Shown here piece by piece: positions 27,698 through 38,104 of a DNA stretch of 64,000 nt; the first letter of the stretch is position 1; each line of letters starts with the position of its first letter. The notes beneath the pieces were generated by a model. It was given only the letters and a program-made list of their open reading frames with translations, did no database searches and had not been told where the DNA came from. Source of the stretch: Alteromonas ponticola (GTDB lineage Bacteria; Pseudomonadota; Gammaproteobacteria; Enterobacterales; Alteromonadaceae). The stretch spans positions 248,001 through 312,000 of the forward strand of contig NZ_JAATNW010000006.1 of assembly GCF_012911815.1 (NCBI RefSeq), read 5' to 3'. A program made the translations under genes and the position numbers.

Positions 27698-29191
27698 TTA
27701 ATTCATCAGGGTTGAAAGGTAGTGTTGAAGGTGGTTTACCTGTTCTGCTGAGAACAGCAGACCTTTTTTCGTTCGCCGCCATAAAATGTCCTCTACGGTC
27801 TGCGCCCATTCTTTGTCATGAAGATAGTCAACTTCTGTCTGATATAAGTTGTGTCCAAAATGCTCGCCTAATGCAGCCATCGATGAGGTATCATCAAGAA
27901 ACTGTTCGCATAGCCTGCCATAGCGACAGACATATTCACCGCAAAGATCATCGGCGAGCCAAGGGAAGCGCTGTTGGTATTCAGAACGCAGTGCACTCTT
28001 GCTATCAAAACTACCGCCTGGCAGCGGGACTGTAGCGGTCCATGCGTGAGTTGCTGCGGGAAAATACCTGGCGAGCTTGTTTACAGCTTGTTCGGCCAGA
28101 CGCCGGTAAGTAGTAATTTTACCGCCAAATACATTCATCAACACAGCCTCTTCTGTTGAACCCGACAGGGTTAACTTATAACCTCGGGTGACGGCCTGTG
28201 CCGACGTGTTTTCTTCCTCCAATAAAGGGCGCACGCCGCTAAAGGTATGCACGATATCAGCGATTGATGTTTGGGTTGTAAAGTAGCGGTTGACGATGCT
28301 TAGAAGGTACTTTTTCTCATTATCAGATATTTGCACATCGCCAGGATCGCCATTGAAGTCGACGTCGGTGGTCCCAATTAAAGAAAAGTAGTTTTCATAA
28401 GGGATCACAAACACGATGCGCTGATCTTCGTGCTGTAGGATATATGCATGTTCAGCCGAATAGAGTTTAGGCACCACAATGTGGCTGCCTTTTACTAACC
28501 GCATCGAATGCGCATTATCCGAGGGTGCGACGTTGTGCAGCGTGGACATCACCCAAGGTCCAGCGGCATTAACAATCGCTCTGGCACGGATAGTCTCAGT
28601 CTTACCATGCTGACTTTGGATTTTGGCAAGCCAGTGTTGCTGTTGCTGGTCGGCGTGCAAAAAAGTGGTGCGTGGCCTGATACTGGCTCCCTTGTCCCGC
28701 GCAGCTAACGCATTTAAAACCACCAGACGTGCATCATCAACCCAGGCATCTGAATATTCAAAGCAGGTCTTTATATCCGCTGATAATGGCCCGCTGGCAT
28801 CGCAGTGTATTTTCCGGGATGGCTCCAGTTGATTGCGTTTTGCCAGTCGATCATAAATGAACAGCCCTAACCTGATCAGCCATTGGGGGCGCAAATGCGG
28901 TTGGTGGGGTAACCTGAAACGCAGTGGCCGCATAATGTGCGGGGCTTTTTTTAACAAGACTTCGCGTTCTTTTAAAGCAGCGTACACCAGTCTGAATTCG
29001 CGCTGTTCCAAATAACGAAGTCCACCATGAATCAGTTTACTGGAAGAAGAAGAGGTAGCGCTACCCAGATCTCCCTGTTCACACAGTACAACCGATAGCC
29101 CGCGTCCGGCCGCATCGGCGGCTATCCCAGCCCCATTAATGCCACCACCAATGATCAGTAAATCGGTAACAAAAGGAGTTGTGGACGTCAC
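27698..29191 (-). CDS. glpD: Aerobic glycerol-3-phosphate dehydrogenase
   Basis: 497 residues (E. coli GlpD 501). FAD is bound by IIGGGINGAGIAADAAGRG near the N-terminus; SSSSKLIHGGLRYLE and the later GTTDVDFNGDPGDV segment are family hallmarks. The membrane-associated enzyme oxidises glycerol-3-phosphate to dihydroxyacetone phosphate and feeds electrons to quinone. It is divergent from glpK across 181 bases, so both probably share a control region. No GlpR gene or glpF is in the window. Confidence 0.96.
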   Translation of the reverse strand: MTSTTPFVTDLLIIGGGINGAGIAADAAGRGLSVVLCEQGDLGSATSSSSSKLIHGGLRYLEQREFRLVYAALKEREVLLKKAPHIMRPLRFRLPHQPHLRPQWLIRLGLFIYDRLAKRNQLEPSRKIHCDASGPLSADIKTCFEYSDAWVDDARLVVLNALAARDKGASIRPRTTFLHADQQQQHWLAKIQSQHGKTETIRARAIVNAAGPWVMSTLHNVAPSDNAHSMRLVKGSHIVVPKLYSAEHAYILQHEDQRIVFVIPYENYFSLIGTTDVDFNGDPGDVQISDNEKKYLLSIVNRYFTTQTSIADIVHTFSGVRPLLEEENTSAQAVTRGYKLTLSGSTEEAVLMNVFGGKITTYRRLAEQAVNKLARYFPAATHAWTATVPLPGGSFDSKSALRSEYQQRFPWLADDLCGEYVCRYGRLCEQFLDDTSSMAALGEHFGHNLYQTEVDYLHDKEWAQTVEDILWRRTKKGLLFSAEQVNHLQHYLSTLMN

Positions 29192-29372
29192 CTGCTAGCC
29201 CTGCGTGGTAAAAAAGGAAATGATGAATACAGCATAATACATCTACCCAATGTCTCCATTGACGATTACTATTAAAGCGTAAAATGTTGCAAAATAATGG
29301 GCTCATTGTGTCAGCAGCGCCATGAGTGATAAGTTTTACCCACAGGGTCAATGATTAAAACAAAGGTGTCTG

Positions 29373-30854
29373 ATGCGATACATACTTGCTATAGACCAAG
29401 GAACAACAAGCTCGCGCAGCATCATCTTTTCCGAGTCAGGAGAGATCATGGCGATTGCACAGAAGGAATTTGCGCAGTCCTATCCGCAAGATGGCTGGGT
29501 CGAACACAGCGCTGACGATATTTGGCATAGCGTGCTTGAAACGCTGCAAAAAGTATTTGAAAAATGCGCGCTTACTCCTGCTGGCATCACCTCCATCGGC
29601 ATCACCAATCAGCGCGAAACCACGCTGATATGGAACAAGTCAACTGGCAAAGCCATTTATCCTGCCATCGTCTGGCAAGACAGACGCACTGCCGAACAGT
29701 GCCGGCAATTGAGCGCTGACCCTGAACGGGTAGACTATGTTAAAAAGACCACCGGATTACTCATCGACCCCTATTTTTCGGCGACCAAAGTCAATTGGAT
29801 CCTGAATAACGTTGAAGGTGCGAAAGCCGCCGCCGAAAATGGTGAGCTGCTCTTCGGTACCGTAGATTGCTATCTTATCTGGCGGTTAACCGGTGGTCAG
29901 CAGCATGTCACCGACGCCACCAATGCATCGCGTACCATGTTGTTTAATATCCATTCGCAGCAATGGGACAAAAAATTACTGGATTTATTTGCTATACCCG
30001 AATGTATGCTTCCTGAGGTAAAGGATTGCGCGGCAGACTTCGGTCAACTGGACACTGCTTTGCTTGGCAGGGCGATCCCTATTCAGGGGGTTGCCGGCGA
30101 TCAACAGGCAGCGCTTATAGGGCAAACCTGTTTTGAAAAAGGCATGGCGAAAAGCACTTATGGCACCGGCTGTTTTATGATCCTCAATACTGGCGATGAA
30201 CCCCTGGTATCAGAAAACAGATTGCTGGCGACCGTGGCCTACCGTCTGAACGGCAAGGTCACATATGGTCTGGAAGGCAGTATTTTTATGGCGGGGGCCA
30301 CAGTACAGTGGTTACGTGACGGTCTGAAACTAATTGATAATGCAGAAGAAACAGAAGCGCTTGCGCAGCGGGCACGTCGTAACAATGGGGTATTTCTGGT
30401 TCCTGCTTTTACCGGGCTGGGTGCCCCTTACTGGGATCCGGACGCGAGGGGCGCAATTCTAGGGCTGACCCGGGATACAGGCATCAGTGAAATTGTGGCC
30501 GCGGGTTTACAGTCGGTTTGCTATCAGACTAAAGATCTGCAAAAAGCCATGGAAAGTGATGGAGCACGTCCGTGCACACTGCGGGTAGATGGTGGCATGG
30601 CGAACAACGACTGGGTGATGGGCTTTCTGGCCGATATTCTCGGCGCCCAGGTGCAACGTCCGGTAATTACCGAAACCACCGCGCTGGGGGCTGCTTATCT
30701 GGCCGGTCTGCAAGCCGGTATCTACACATCGCTTGCGGAGCTCGCGGGCAAATGGCAAGTAGAAAGGACATTTACTCCACGCATGACCAAAGCGCAGCGA
30801 AACGAGGCGTATTGCAACTGGAAGGAAGCGGTCTCACGCATACGTTCTCATTGA
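29373..30854 (+). CDS. glpK: Glycerol kinase
   Basis: 493 residues. It phosphorylates glycerol to glycerol-3-phosphate, which GlpD then oxidises. The FGGY fold opens with [28 protein letters not shown] and [18 protein letters not shown] are the phosphate- and adenosine-binding segments. The ATG has AAAGGTG upstream. Divergent pairing with glpD is the usual arrangement of a glycerol catabolic locus. Confidence 0.97.
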   Translation: MRYILAIDQGTTSSRSIIFSESGEIMAIAQKEFAQSYPQDGWVEHSADDIWHSVLETLQKVFEKCALTPAGITSIGITNQRETTLIWNKSTGKAIYPAIVWQDRRTAEQCRQLSADPERVDYVKKTTGLLIDPYFSATKVNWILNNVEGAKAAAENGELLFGTVDCYLIWRLTGGQQHVTDATNASRTMLFNIHSQQWDKKLLDLFAIPECMLPEVKDCAADFGQLDTALLGRAIPIQGVAGDQQAALIGQTCFEKGMAKSTYGTGCFMILNTGDEPLVSENRLLATVAYRLNGKVTYGLEGSIFMAGATVQWLRDGLKLIDNAEETEALAQRARRNNGVFLVPAFTGLGAPYWDPDARGAILGLTRDTGISEIVAAGLQSVCYQTKDLQKAMESDGARPCTLRVDGGMANNDWVMGFLADILGAQVQRPVITETTALGAAYLAGLQAGIYTSLAELAGKWQVERTFTPRMTKAQRNEAYCNWKEAVSRIRSH

Positions 30855-30993
30855 TGCTCAGTGAGTTAACAAAAATTTTAGATTAAATTTTAAAGTAAAA
30901 AAAGAACCGAACTATTCATTCTTCTGTACGTTAATTCATCACTGGACAAGATTGTTGCTAGTGAAATAAAAAACATCACGTAAGGAGATGAAA

Positions 30994-31413
30994 ATGGTAA
31001 GACATTTGTTAGTGGTTGTTTTAGTGGGATGGCTAGCAGGTTGTGTCGTGCACAGCCATGATGATTGGGATGGCATGAGTCAAACTGAGATCGCGTCATG
31101 GAGAGCGGCAGGGTTTACTGCTGAGCAGGCTCAGGACTGGCGTGCTGCTGGGTTTACCGTTCCACAAGCCCAGGCATGGAACACGGGTACATTTACCGTG
31201 GTAGAAGCGCGTGAATGGCAACAAGCAGGTTACATGGCAACTGATGCAGCTCAATGGCGTGCGGCAGGTTTGACATACCGAGAAGCAGCGGAATGGCGTT
31301 CACATCAGTTCACTCCGTTAGAAGCGCGTAAGTGGATTGAAACCGGTTACAGTTTATCTGAAGCTATTGAACAGCGGGCAAATGGATTAGAACCCATCGA
31401 CCGTTCGTATTAA
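30994..31413 (+). CDS. Lipoprotein with eight 13-residue tryptophan repeats
   Basis: 139 residues from ATG 30994, which has AAGGAG six bases upstream; the ATG at 30988 abuts that site and is unlikely. A lipoprotein signal ends with lipobox LAGC, so it is membrane-anchored. From about residue 32 to the end it consists of consecutive 13-residue units of the form W-R-A-A-G-F-T-x-x-x-A-x-x (examples: WRAAGFTAEQAQ, WRAAGLTYREAA, WIETGYSLSEA). I do not know the family; the spacing suggests a helical solenoid or bundle. A strong terminator follows, so it is probably a single-gene unit. Confidence 0.8.
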   Translation: MVRHLLVVVLVGWLAGCVVHSHDDWDGMSQTEIASWRAAGFTAEQAQDWRAAGFTVPQAQAWNTGTFTVVEAREWQQAGYMATDAAQWRAAGLTYREAAEWRSHQFTPLEARKWIETGYSLSEAIEQRANGLEPIDRSY

Positions 31414-31430
31414 CAATGGTGAGACGATTG

Positions 31431-31460
31431 AAAAGCACAGGTAAACACCTGTGCTTTTTT
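31431..31460 (+). terminator. Bidirectional rho-independent terminator
   Basis: A perfect 12-bp stem (31431-31442 with 31447-31458, AAAAGCACAGGT) with loop AAAC, followed by T on the plus strand and, read backwards, by T from the A-run. It serves the repeat lipoprotein gene and the convergent gpmA. Confidence 0.92.
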
Positions 31461-31474
31461 TTGCGGTAAGTCTG

Positions 31475-32224
31475 CTATTTTTTCGCACTACCCTGTTTCG
31501 CCACCGCATCCATCATGGCTTTAATTTTTTCCGGATCACCTAAGTACTCTTTGGAAATCGGTTTTAAGTTTTTATCCAGTTCATAAACCAAGGGGACACC
31601 CGTTGGAATGTTTAAACCAAGCACTTCTTCTTCTGACATGCCATCTAAATATTTGACCAACGCACGCAGACTATTGCCGTGAGCAGCAATGATGATGTTT
31701 TCACCGCGTTGAATAGCCGGGCGAATTTCATCATGCCAGTAAGGTAAAACCCGCTCAATCGTTAATGCAAGGCTCTCACCGCGTGGCAAAATGGCCGGGT
31801 CGATGTGGCGGTAGCGACGATCATGGCCGGGAAAATATTCATCGTTTGTGTCTACGAACGGAGGCGGTACATCGAAGCTTCTGCGCCAGATTTTTACTTG
31901 CTCATCCCCATGTTTGGCCGCAGTCTCGGCTTTATCCAAACCTGTAAGCGCGCCGTAGTGACGTTCATTTAAACGCCAGTTACGCTTAACCGGAATATAA
32001 TGTTGGCCCATCTCATCCAGTGCAAGATTCAGCGTCTTAATTGCTCGCAAAAGCACTGACGTGTAAGCAGTGTCGAATTCAAAGCCAGCATCTTTTAACA
32101 TCTGTCCGGCGTTTTTAGCCTGGGCGACACCTGTTTCAGTCAGGTCGACGTCGTGCCAACCTGTGAAGCGGTTTTCAAGATTCCATTGACTTTCTCCATG
32201 ACGGATAAGTACCAGTTTATACAT
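31475..32224 (-). CDS. gpmA: 2,3-bisphosphoglycerate-dependent phosphoglycerate mutase
   Basis: Interconverts 3- and 2-phosphoglycerate in glycolysis and gluconeogenesis. ATG at 32224 gives 249 residues (E. coli 250) and places phospho-His in [10 protein letters not shown] at position 9; the 31 extra residues reachable upstream are not homologous. [25 protein letters not shown] and [14 protein letters not shown] are the family segments with the second active-site His. It is single-gene and convergent with the repeat lipoprotein. Confidence 0.96.
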   Translation of the reverse strand: MYKLVLIRHGESQWNLENRFTGWHDVDLTETGVAQAKNAGQMLKDAGFEFDTAYTSVLLRAIKTLNLALDEMGQHYIPVKRNWRLNERHYGALTGLDKAETAAKHGDEQVKIWRRSFDVPPPFVDTNDEYFPGHDRRYRHIDPAILPRGESLALTIERVLPYWHDEIRPAIQRGENIIIAAHGNSLRALVKYLDGMSEEEVLGLNIPTGVPLVYELDKNLKPISKEYLGDPEKIKAMMDAVAKQGSAKK

Positions 32225-32402
32225 TTGCGTTACCTTATCTAATGGTTTGCGAATTGCTGGGGCACTAATCATCCTTGATATACGATGAAAAATCCAGCGC
32301 AGCTGTGCCATCCACAAAGATTAAATAAAGTTTATGCTCGAACCGTGATGTGCTGACAACGTATACATAGAGGGTAATTCTGTTTAATTCGGAGATGTAA
32401 AA

Positions 32403-32564
32403 ATGGACAGATGGATAGATGACTTCAAACCTAGACAACGTAAAGTAAAAAAGGCCCTTAAGAAGCTGTTAAATCTTACTGAAGAGGAAAAGAAGCGCTA
32501 CCACACGCTTCCACGGGGCGTTAGGTCAGATGCGGTATTTACTACGCGAAGACCTTCTCATTAG
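32403..32564 (+). CDS. Small basic hypothetical protein
   Basis: A 53-residue ORF beginning MDRWIDDFKPRQRK, then Lys-rich helices (KKALKKLLNLTEEEKKRY) and an Arg-rich end. GGAG lies eight bases before the ATG, which supports translation. No hydrophobic segment. I do not recognise a family; its charge suggests nucleic-acid or ribosome binding, which is speculation. It is divergent from gpmA and precedes nhaA. Confidence 0.55.
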   Translation: MDRWIDDFKPRQRKVKKALKKLLNLTEEEKKRYHTLPRGVRSDAVFTTRRPSH

Positions 32565-32691
32565 ATAACGTGTGAGCTTAGGCCATTATTTACCACTGAT
32601 TAACCTCGGTTCTCGTCTTTATTTTATTAAACCCCGTTGAAATTTATAGTAATCTAGCGGCAAAACGCAGGTAACTAAATTTCAGTATTAA

Positions 32692-33888
32692 ATGTATAAC
32701 TCTAAAGAATCCTTCATTCAGTCTTTTTTTAAATTGCAGTCCGCCGGCGGTATTCTGCTCTTTATAGCAGCATTGTTCGCCATCCTCATTGCTAACTCAC
32801 CACTGTCAGGGTATTACGACATGTTTTTGTCGACGCCCGTTGAAGTAAGGGTTGGTGCATTAGAAATTGCTAAGCCCATGCTGTTGTGGATTAACGATGG
32901 CTTGATGGCGATCTTTTTCTTTCTGGTCGGATTGGAACTCAAGCGCGAACTTGTTGAAGGCGAGCTGGCTGACAAGCGCAACATTATCCTACCCGGGGCG
33001 GGAGCAATCGGGGGAATGCTGGTCCCTGCACTCATTTACGCGTATTTCAACTATGACGACCCGGTTGCAATTAAAGGCTGGGCAATACCGGCCGCAACGG
33101 ATATTGCGTTTGCGTTAGGTGTATTAATGTTATTGGGCCCCCGAGTGCCGCTGTCAGTAAAGGTTTTTCTAACTTCTCTGGCTATCTTCGATGACATCGG
33201 TGCAATTCTTATAATAGCCTTTTTCTACACCTCCAAAATTTCACTGACTGCATTGATTATTGTCGCGGTGTGCGTGCCAATATTAGCCATTCTTAATAAA
33301 CGAGGTGTGCTGTCAACCAGTCCCTACATTTTGGTAGGCGTCATCATGTGGATCGCAACCTTAAAATCCGGAGTCCATGCAACATTGGCGGGTATCGTGC
33401 TGGCGTTGTTCATTCCACTGCGCGGCAAACATACAGATGATTATTCACCACTTAAGTCGCTGGAGCATGACTTGCATTCTGTGGTAGGTTTTTTTGTACT
33501 GCCGGTATTTGCATTTGCCAACGCTGGCCTGAATCTACAAGGTATTAGTGTGGAGCAAATCAAACATGGTGTGCCTATTGGGATTACATTGGGTCTGTTT
33601 TTAGGTAAGCAAATTGGTATTTTCGGTTTTTGCTGGTTAGCGATTAAAATGGGCTTGGCTTCGTTACCCAAAAGCGTGTCCTGGTTGACCTTATATGGAA
33701 CGTCAGCGCTGTGTGGTATCGGCTTCACGATGAGTTTGTTTATTGGCTCGCTGGCATTTGAAGAGACCGGAGTTAATTTGTTATTTGACGAAAGACTTGG
33801 CATTGTCATCGGTTCAGTTCTTTCAGGGCTGTTGGGCTACTTTATTTTGAAAGTGAGCCTCAGGCAGCCGACAACTAAAGCTCTTTAG
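32692..33888 (+). CDS. nhaA: Na+/H+ antiporter NhaA
   Basis: 398 residues with about 12 membrane helices (E. coli NhaA 388). LKRELVEGEL, AATDIAFALGVL and AIFDDIGAILIIAFFYT are present; the Asp pair in IFDDIG corresponds to the ion-binding D163-D164 of E. coli. It exports Na+ or Li+ in exchange for protons, fitting a marine lifestyle. No strong ribosome site precedes the ATG. Confidence 0.96.
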   Translation: MYNSKESFIQSFFKLQSAGGILLFIAALFAILIANSPLSGYYDMFLSTPVEVRVGALEIAKPMLLWINDGLMAIFFFLVGLELKRELVEGELADKRNIILPGAGAIGGMLVPALIYAYFNYDDPVAIKGWAIPAATDIAFALGVLMLLGPRVPLSVKVFLTSLAIFDDIGAILIIAFFYTSKISLTALIIVAVCVPILAILNKRGVLSTSPYILVGVIMWIATLKSGVHATLAGIVLALFIPLRGKHTDDYSPLKSLEHDLHSVVGFFVLPVFAFANAGLNLQGISVEQIKHGVPIGITLGLFLGKQIGIFGFCWLAIKMGLASLPKSVSWLTLYGTSALCGIGFTMSLFIGSLAFEETGVNLLFDERLGIVIGSVLSGLLGYFILKVSLRQPTTKAL

Positions 33889-33956
33889 TGCTTACAGGCG
33901 CTGATCTTATGTGTGATGCGCCTGTATCTACCATCTCGCTTAAACAGAAGTTGCTT

Positions 33957-36032
33957 ATGACGTACATAAAAATTATAACCGTGTCGGGTTTCCTGGCGAT
34001 GTTCAGCTTTGCACCAACGCTGGTAAACGCCCAGACGACTGATTCTGATATCGAACGCATTACTACAACTTCTCAACGCTATCAGTGGGTAGACTCAACC
34101 ACCTCCTTCGCCCTGGAGAGCGTAAATGAACAAGCCATAATTGATATTGCCCCTACTCATGTGGAAGAGGCGTTACGGCAAATCGCCGGCGTGGGATTAC
34201 AGCGAGGCAGTGGTCAGGAATACCTGCCCGCCCTGCGATCTCCGGTGCTAACCGGAGCCGGAGCCTGCGGTGCAGTGCTCACCAGTGAAGATGGAATTCC
34301 AATCAGAGCAGCGGGTTTTTGTAATAATAATGAGCTTTTTGAAGCGCACACGGAAATGGCCCAACGGATTGATGTAATTAAAGGTCCGGCGACGGTGGTT
34401 TACGGTTCTAATGCGTTACATGGTGTGATCAACGTAGTCACCCCAGACACCACCCGGGGGGCGAAATGGTTAGGCGTGGATGTAGGTTCGTACGGCTACA
34501 AAAGAATAAAAGGACGTTACGGCGTTGATCAGGGCGACTCAGGATTAGGAGCAAACGTCAGCATCACCCGCGATAACGGGTTTCGCGACGACGAATCGGT
34601 TTATCAGGAAAAAATAAATTTGCGTCACCGTTATGACCTGGCGTCCTTTTCAGTCAATTCAGGTATCACCTATACCCACCTGGATCAACAAACCGCAGGT
34701 TACCTAACTGGTGAAGACAGCTACAAGAGCGATGAGTTAATCAATCTGAACGAAAACCCCGAAGCCTATCGATGGGCCAGAGCGCTGAGAGTATGGTCGC
34801 AGCTTGAATGGCGCCACAGCAATAACCAACGTTTCACCATAACGCCTTATTACCGTGATCAGGACATGCAGTTCATTATGCACTTTTTACCGGGTAAGCC
34901 GCTGGAGTTAAATAGCCAGCAAGGGGGGGGATTGCAATCATTATGGCAATACCGGTCCGATGGATTGAAGGTTGTTGCGGGACTTGATGCTGAATATACC
35001 CAAGGAACACTGAAACAGTTTCAGGATGGGCCTACCCTGGGTTCAGATTTTTTAATGGCGACAATCCCGCAAGGCACGCATTACGATTACGAAGTGGATG
35101 CACGAATGCTTGCGCCGCTATTTCAGGTGTCCCAGCGCTGGGACAACTGGACAATTGCTGTCGGTGCGCGCTACGAAACGATGACATATGATTATAATAC
35201 ATTGATAGCACCAGGAAGATTAAAAGAAAACGGTGAAGCGTGTGGTTTTGGAGGCTGTCGCTATTCTCGTCCCGCCGATACTAATGTTGATTTCAATCGT
35301 TTTTCACCCAAGCTATCGGTTAACTATACCCTGGGTGACAACGTCAACTTCTTTGCCAGTGTGGCTGACGGTTACAGGATGCCGCAGGCGACAGAACTAT
35401 TTCGTTTGCAACGAGAACAAACGGTTGCCGACCTTTCCCCTGAAAGCGGGGTATTTAGAGAAGTGGGCGCTCACTATTCGGACACTAATCTGTCCTTGGA
35501 GCTAGCGTACTACTTGCTTGATAAGGAAAATGTTATTTATCGCGACGATGACTTTTTTAACGTCAGCGATGGCGAAACCCGACACGAAGGCGTTGAGCTT
35601 TCACTGCGCTGGCAACTGCACCCGCAGTGGGCAGTTAGCTCCGCAATGACCTACGCAGAACATACTTACACCAGTCAGGCTGAAGGGACGCAAACTTCCA
35701 TTGTGGGTAATGAAATGGACACTGCGCCCCGACAAATGGCCAATACCCAATTAACCTGGGCGTCGACCTTGCCACTTGAAATTACCCTGGAATGGCAGCA
35801 TATCAATAAGTACTTTCTTGATGCTGAAAATACGCAGAGCTATCCAGGACACGACATCTTGCACGTGCGCAGCCATTATCAGTTAAACCCGCAAACAACT
35901 TTGCATTTTCGCATCTATAATCTGCTCGATACCCGCTATGCTGAGCGCGCTGATTTGACCACCTTCACCGGGCCGCGCTATTTTCCCGGCCAACCCCGTC
36001 ATTTTCTTCTTTCAGCGGAGTATTCGTGGTGA
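33957..36032 (+). CDS. TonB-dependent outer-membrane receptor
   Basis: The ATG at 33957 gives 691 residues with a signal peptide (about 1-24, ending LVNA); a GTG at 33888 overlapping the nhaA stop would add 23 unlikely residues. An N-terminal plug domain (about 55-165, with RIDVIKGPATVVYGSNALHGVINVV) precedes a 22-strand barrel that ends in the aromatic residues YSW. The plug contains an unusual Cys pair region (GAGACGAVLTS and AAGFCNNNE). The ligand is unknown; no siderophore or sugar genes adjoin it. Only 33 bases separate it from the NADH dehydrogenase gene. Confidence 0.92.
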   Translation: MTYIKIITVSGFLAMFSFAPTLVNAQTTDSDIERITTTSQRYQWVDSTTSFALESVNEQAIIDIAPTHVEEALRQIAGVGLQRGSGQEYLPALRSPVLTGAGACGAVLTSEDGIPIRAAGFCNNNELFEAHTEMAQRIDVIKGPATVVYGSNALHGVINVVTPDTTRGAKWLGVDVGSYGYKRIKGRYGVDQGDSGLGANVSITRDNGFRDDESVYQEKINLRHRYDLASFSVNSGITYTHLDQQTAGYLTGEDSYKSDELINLNENPEAYRWARALRVWSQLEWRHSNNQRFTITPYYRDQDMQFIMHFLPGKPLELNSQQGGGLQSLWQYRSDGLKVVAGLDAEYTQGTLKQFQDGPTLGSDFLMATIPQGTHYDYEVDARMLAPLFQVSQRWDNWTIAVGARYETMTYDYNTLIAPGRLKENGEACGFGGCRYSRPADTNVDFNRFSPKLSVNYTLGDNVNFFASVADGYRMPQATELFRLQREQTVADLSPESGVFREVGAHYSDTNLSLELAYYLLDKENVIYRDDDFFNVSDGETRHEGVELSLRWQLHPQWAVSSAMTYAEHTYTSQAEGTQTSIVGNEMDTAPRQMANTQLTWASTLPLEITLEWQHINKYFLDAENTQSYPGHDILHVRSHYQLNPQTTLHFRIYNLLDTRYAERADLTTFTGPRYFPGQPRHFLLSAEYSW

Positions 36033-36065
36033 TAACCGGTTTTCAATTAAAAAGAGTAGTTATCC

Positions 36066-37358
36066 ATGAAAAAGATAGTAGTTGTGGGAGGCGGCGCAGG
36101 CGGACTCGAACTGGTCACGAAACTGGCTAAATCGTTAGGAAAACAGCAACAAGCTGAAATTATACTGGTAGACAAAAGTCGCACGCATGTGTGGAAACCG
36201 TTGCTGCACGAAGTGGCGGCTGGGGTTATCGATAAATATTCTGATGGTGTGGATTATCGTATGCACGCGGTAAAACACCGCTACCGTTTCGAGCTGGGCG
36301 AGATGAAAAGCCTGAATGCCGAATTACAGTCAATTACCTTATCAGCACTTAATGATGAAGACGGGCATCAAATTCTGCCGGAGCGGAGTCTGAATTATGA
36401 CTACCTGATAATGGCACTAGGCAGCAAAAGTAACGACTTCAATACCCCGGGCGTGAAAGAGCATTGTTTTTTCTTAGACTCTCTGGTGCAGGCTGAGCGC
36501 TTTCATAAAGCGTTGCTAAATCAGCTGCTAAAAATCAATAATGATGCCACTGATAATCGTGTGTTGCATGTGGCTATTGTAGGCGGCGGAGCCACCGGAA
36601 CTGAGCTGGCGGCTCAGTTATATCATGTTGCGAATCTTGCACGAGCCTATGGCATGCCTGAAATGTCCTCCAAGCGCATCAAAGTATCCATCATTGAAGC
36701 TGACAAACGGATATTACCTGCACTACCTGAACGAATTGCAGACTCGGCGAGAAAAGCGTTGGTCAAGTTAGGCGTCGATGTATTGGAAAATACCCGCGTG
36801 GCCAGTGCCTACAAATCGGGTTTTGAAACCGCTGATGGTGAACGACTGAACGCGGATTTGCTGGTGTGGTCAGCAGGAGTGAAAGCCCCTGACTTCTTAA
36901 CCGCATTAGATATTTTTGAAACCAACCGCGCAAATCAGATTTTGGTGAAGCCCACGTTGCAAAGCACGCGCTTCGATAACATTTTCGCGATAGGTGATTG
37001 CTGTGGATTTAAGCAGGAGAATAACAACTGGGTACCTCCCCGGGCTCAGTCTGCGCATCAGATGGCAGCCACCGCAAGTAAGAATCTGCTCAATTTGTTC
37101 AAGCAGCGTGAGCTGGAACCATTCTACTATCGTGACTATGGCTCACTGGTGCATTTAAGTCGCTACAGTACAGTGGGAAGTTTGATGGGGGCACTGTCTA
37201 ATAACAGCATGTTCATTGAGGGGCGGCTCGCAAAAATCGTGTATCTGTCGCTATACAACATGCACCAATTTGCCATTCATGGCTATTTACGCGGCGTGAT
37301 CGTCCTGCTTAGTCGTAAACTGGGCAATATTGTTGGCATGCGCCTGAAATTACATTGA
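36066..37358 (+). CDS. ndh: Type II NADH:quinone oxidoreductase
   Basis: 430 residues. FAD motif VVGGGAGGLELVTKLA at the N-terminus, the HVWKPLLHEVAAG signature, a second nucleotide motif (VAIVGGGATGTELAAQL) for NADH, and IGDCCGF near the FAD C-terminal contact. The C-terminal region carries hydrophobic/amphipathic helices for membrane attachment. It passes electrons from NADH to quinone without proton pumping. It may be cotranscribed with the preceding receptor gene. Confidence 0.92.
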   Translation: MKKIVVVGGGAGGLELVTKLAKSLGKQQQAEIILVDKSRTHVWKPLLHEVAAGVIDKYSDGVDYRMHAVKHRYRFELGEMKSLNAELQSITLSALNDEDGHQILPERSLNYDYLIMALGSKSNDFNTPGVKEHCFFLDSLVQAERFHKALLNQLLKINNDATDNRVLHVAIVGGGATGTELAAQLYHVANLARAYGMPEMSSKRIKVSIIEADKRILPALPERIADSARKALVKLGVDVLENTRVASAYKSGFETADGERLNADLLVWSAGVKAPDFLTALDIFETNRANQILVKPTLQSTRFDNIFAIGDCCGFKQENNNWVPPRAQSAHQMAATASKNLLNLFKQRELEPFYYRDYGSLVHLSRYSTVGSLMGALSNNSMFIEGRLAKIVYLSLYNMHQFAIHGYLRGVIVLLSRKLGNIVGMRLKLH

Positions 37359-37422
37359 ACAATGTAAGCGTATGGGCCTGATAGTATGTGGTTTTGTGCT
37401 TTGACGGGTTACTGAGATGAAT

Positions 37423-37458
37423 AAAAAAGCGCTTCTTTAGCTTGAAAGAAGCGCCTTT
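37423..37458 (-). terminator. Terminator between ndh and the yceI operon
   Basis: A perfect 10-bp stem, GCGCTTCTTT (37429-37438) with its complement (37445-37454), 6-base loop. The A-run at 37423-37428 makes it a textbook terminator on the minus strand for the yceI/cytochrome unit; on the plus strand the T tract is shorter but may serve ndh. Confidence 0.88.
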
Positions 37459-37524
37459 ATCTTGCTGGTGGATCAAATAAAAGCGGTTTAACGATCAGTC
37501 AACCGTACATTTAGATGGCAGATA

Positions 37525-38091
37525 TTACTGTCTCACACCTTCCACGTGCAGCATCAATTCAACTTCGGTTGATGCCGGACCCAGATCATAATCGATGTTA
37601 AAGTCCTTTAACGCAATTTTGGTTTCGCCAGCGAAACCTGCGCGGTAGCCACCCCAGGGATCTTTGCCTTCACCAATTTTATGCGCATCTATGGATATTG
37701 ATTTAGTTACGCCATGTAAGGTCAGATCACCGATAATCGTCATTTGGCCATCACCTTCGTCTGTAACCGTAGTACTGACAAATTTAGCTTCCGGAAATTT
37801 TTTCACATTTAAAAAGTCATCGCCACGTAAGTGTTTATCACGTTCTGCGTGATTAGAATCAATACTGTCCGTTTGGATGGTCACATTAACTTTTGACATT
37901 TTAGGTTCACCATCTTCGTAGCTGAATTCACCGCTAAAGTCATTAAATCTGCCAACTAACCATGAATACCCTAGATGTTGAATTTTAAAATTGATGGAAG
38001 CATGTGCACCCTTAGTGTCAATGACGTATTCAGCCGCGTTGGCGATACTTGCACTGAGTGAAAGTGCTAATGCTAATGCCAGTTTTTTCAT
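37525..38091 (-). CDS. YceI-family periplasmic protein
   Basis: 188 residues with a signal peptide ending near [37 protein letters not shown] is the start of the lipocalin-like YceI barrel, which binds polyisoprenoid-type lipids; [12 protein letters not shown] is also conserved. The function in the cell is not established. It lies 13 bases after the cytochrome b561 gene and shares its terminator, the common YceI/b561 pairing. Confidence 0.92.
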   Translation of the reverse strand: MKKLALALALSLSASIANAAEYVIDTKGAHASINFKIQHLGYSWLVGRFNDFSGEFSYEDGEPKMSKVNVTIQTDSIDSNHAERDKHLRGDDFLNVKKFPEAKFVSTTVTDEGDGQMTIIGDLTLHGVTKSISIDAHKIGEGKDPWGGYRAGFAGETKIALKDFNIDYDLGPASTEVELMLHVEGVRQ

Positions 38092-38104
38092 TTGTTTCTC
38101 CTAA

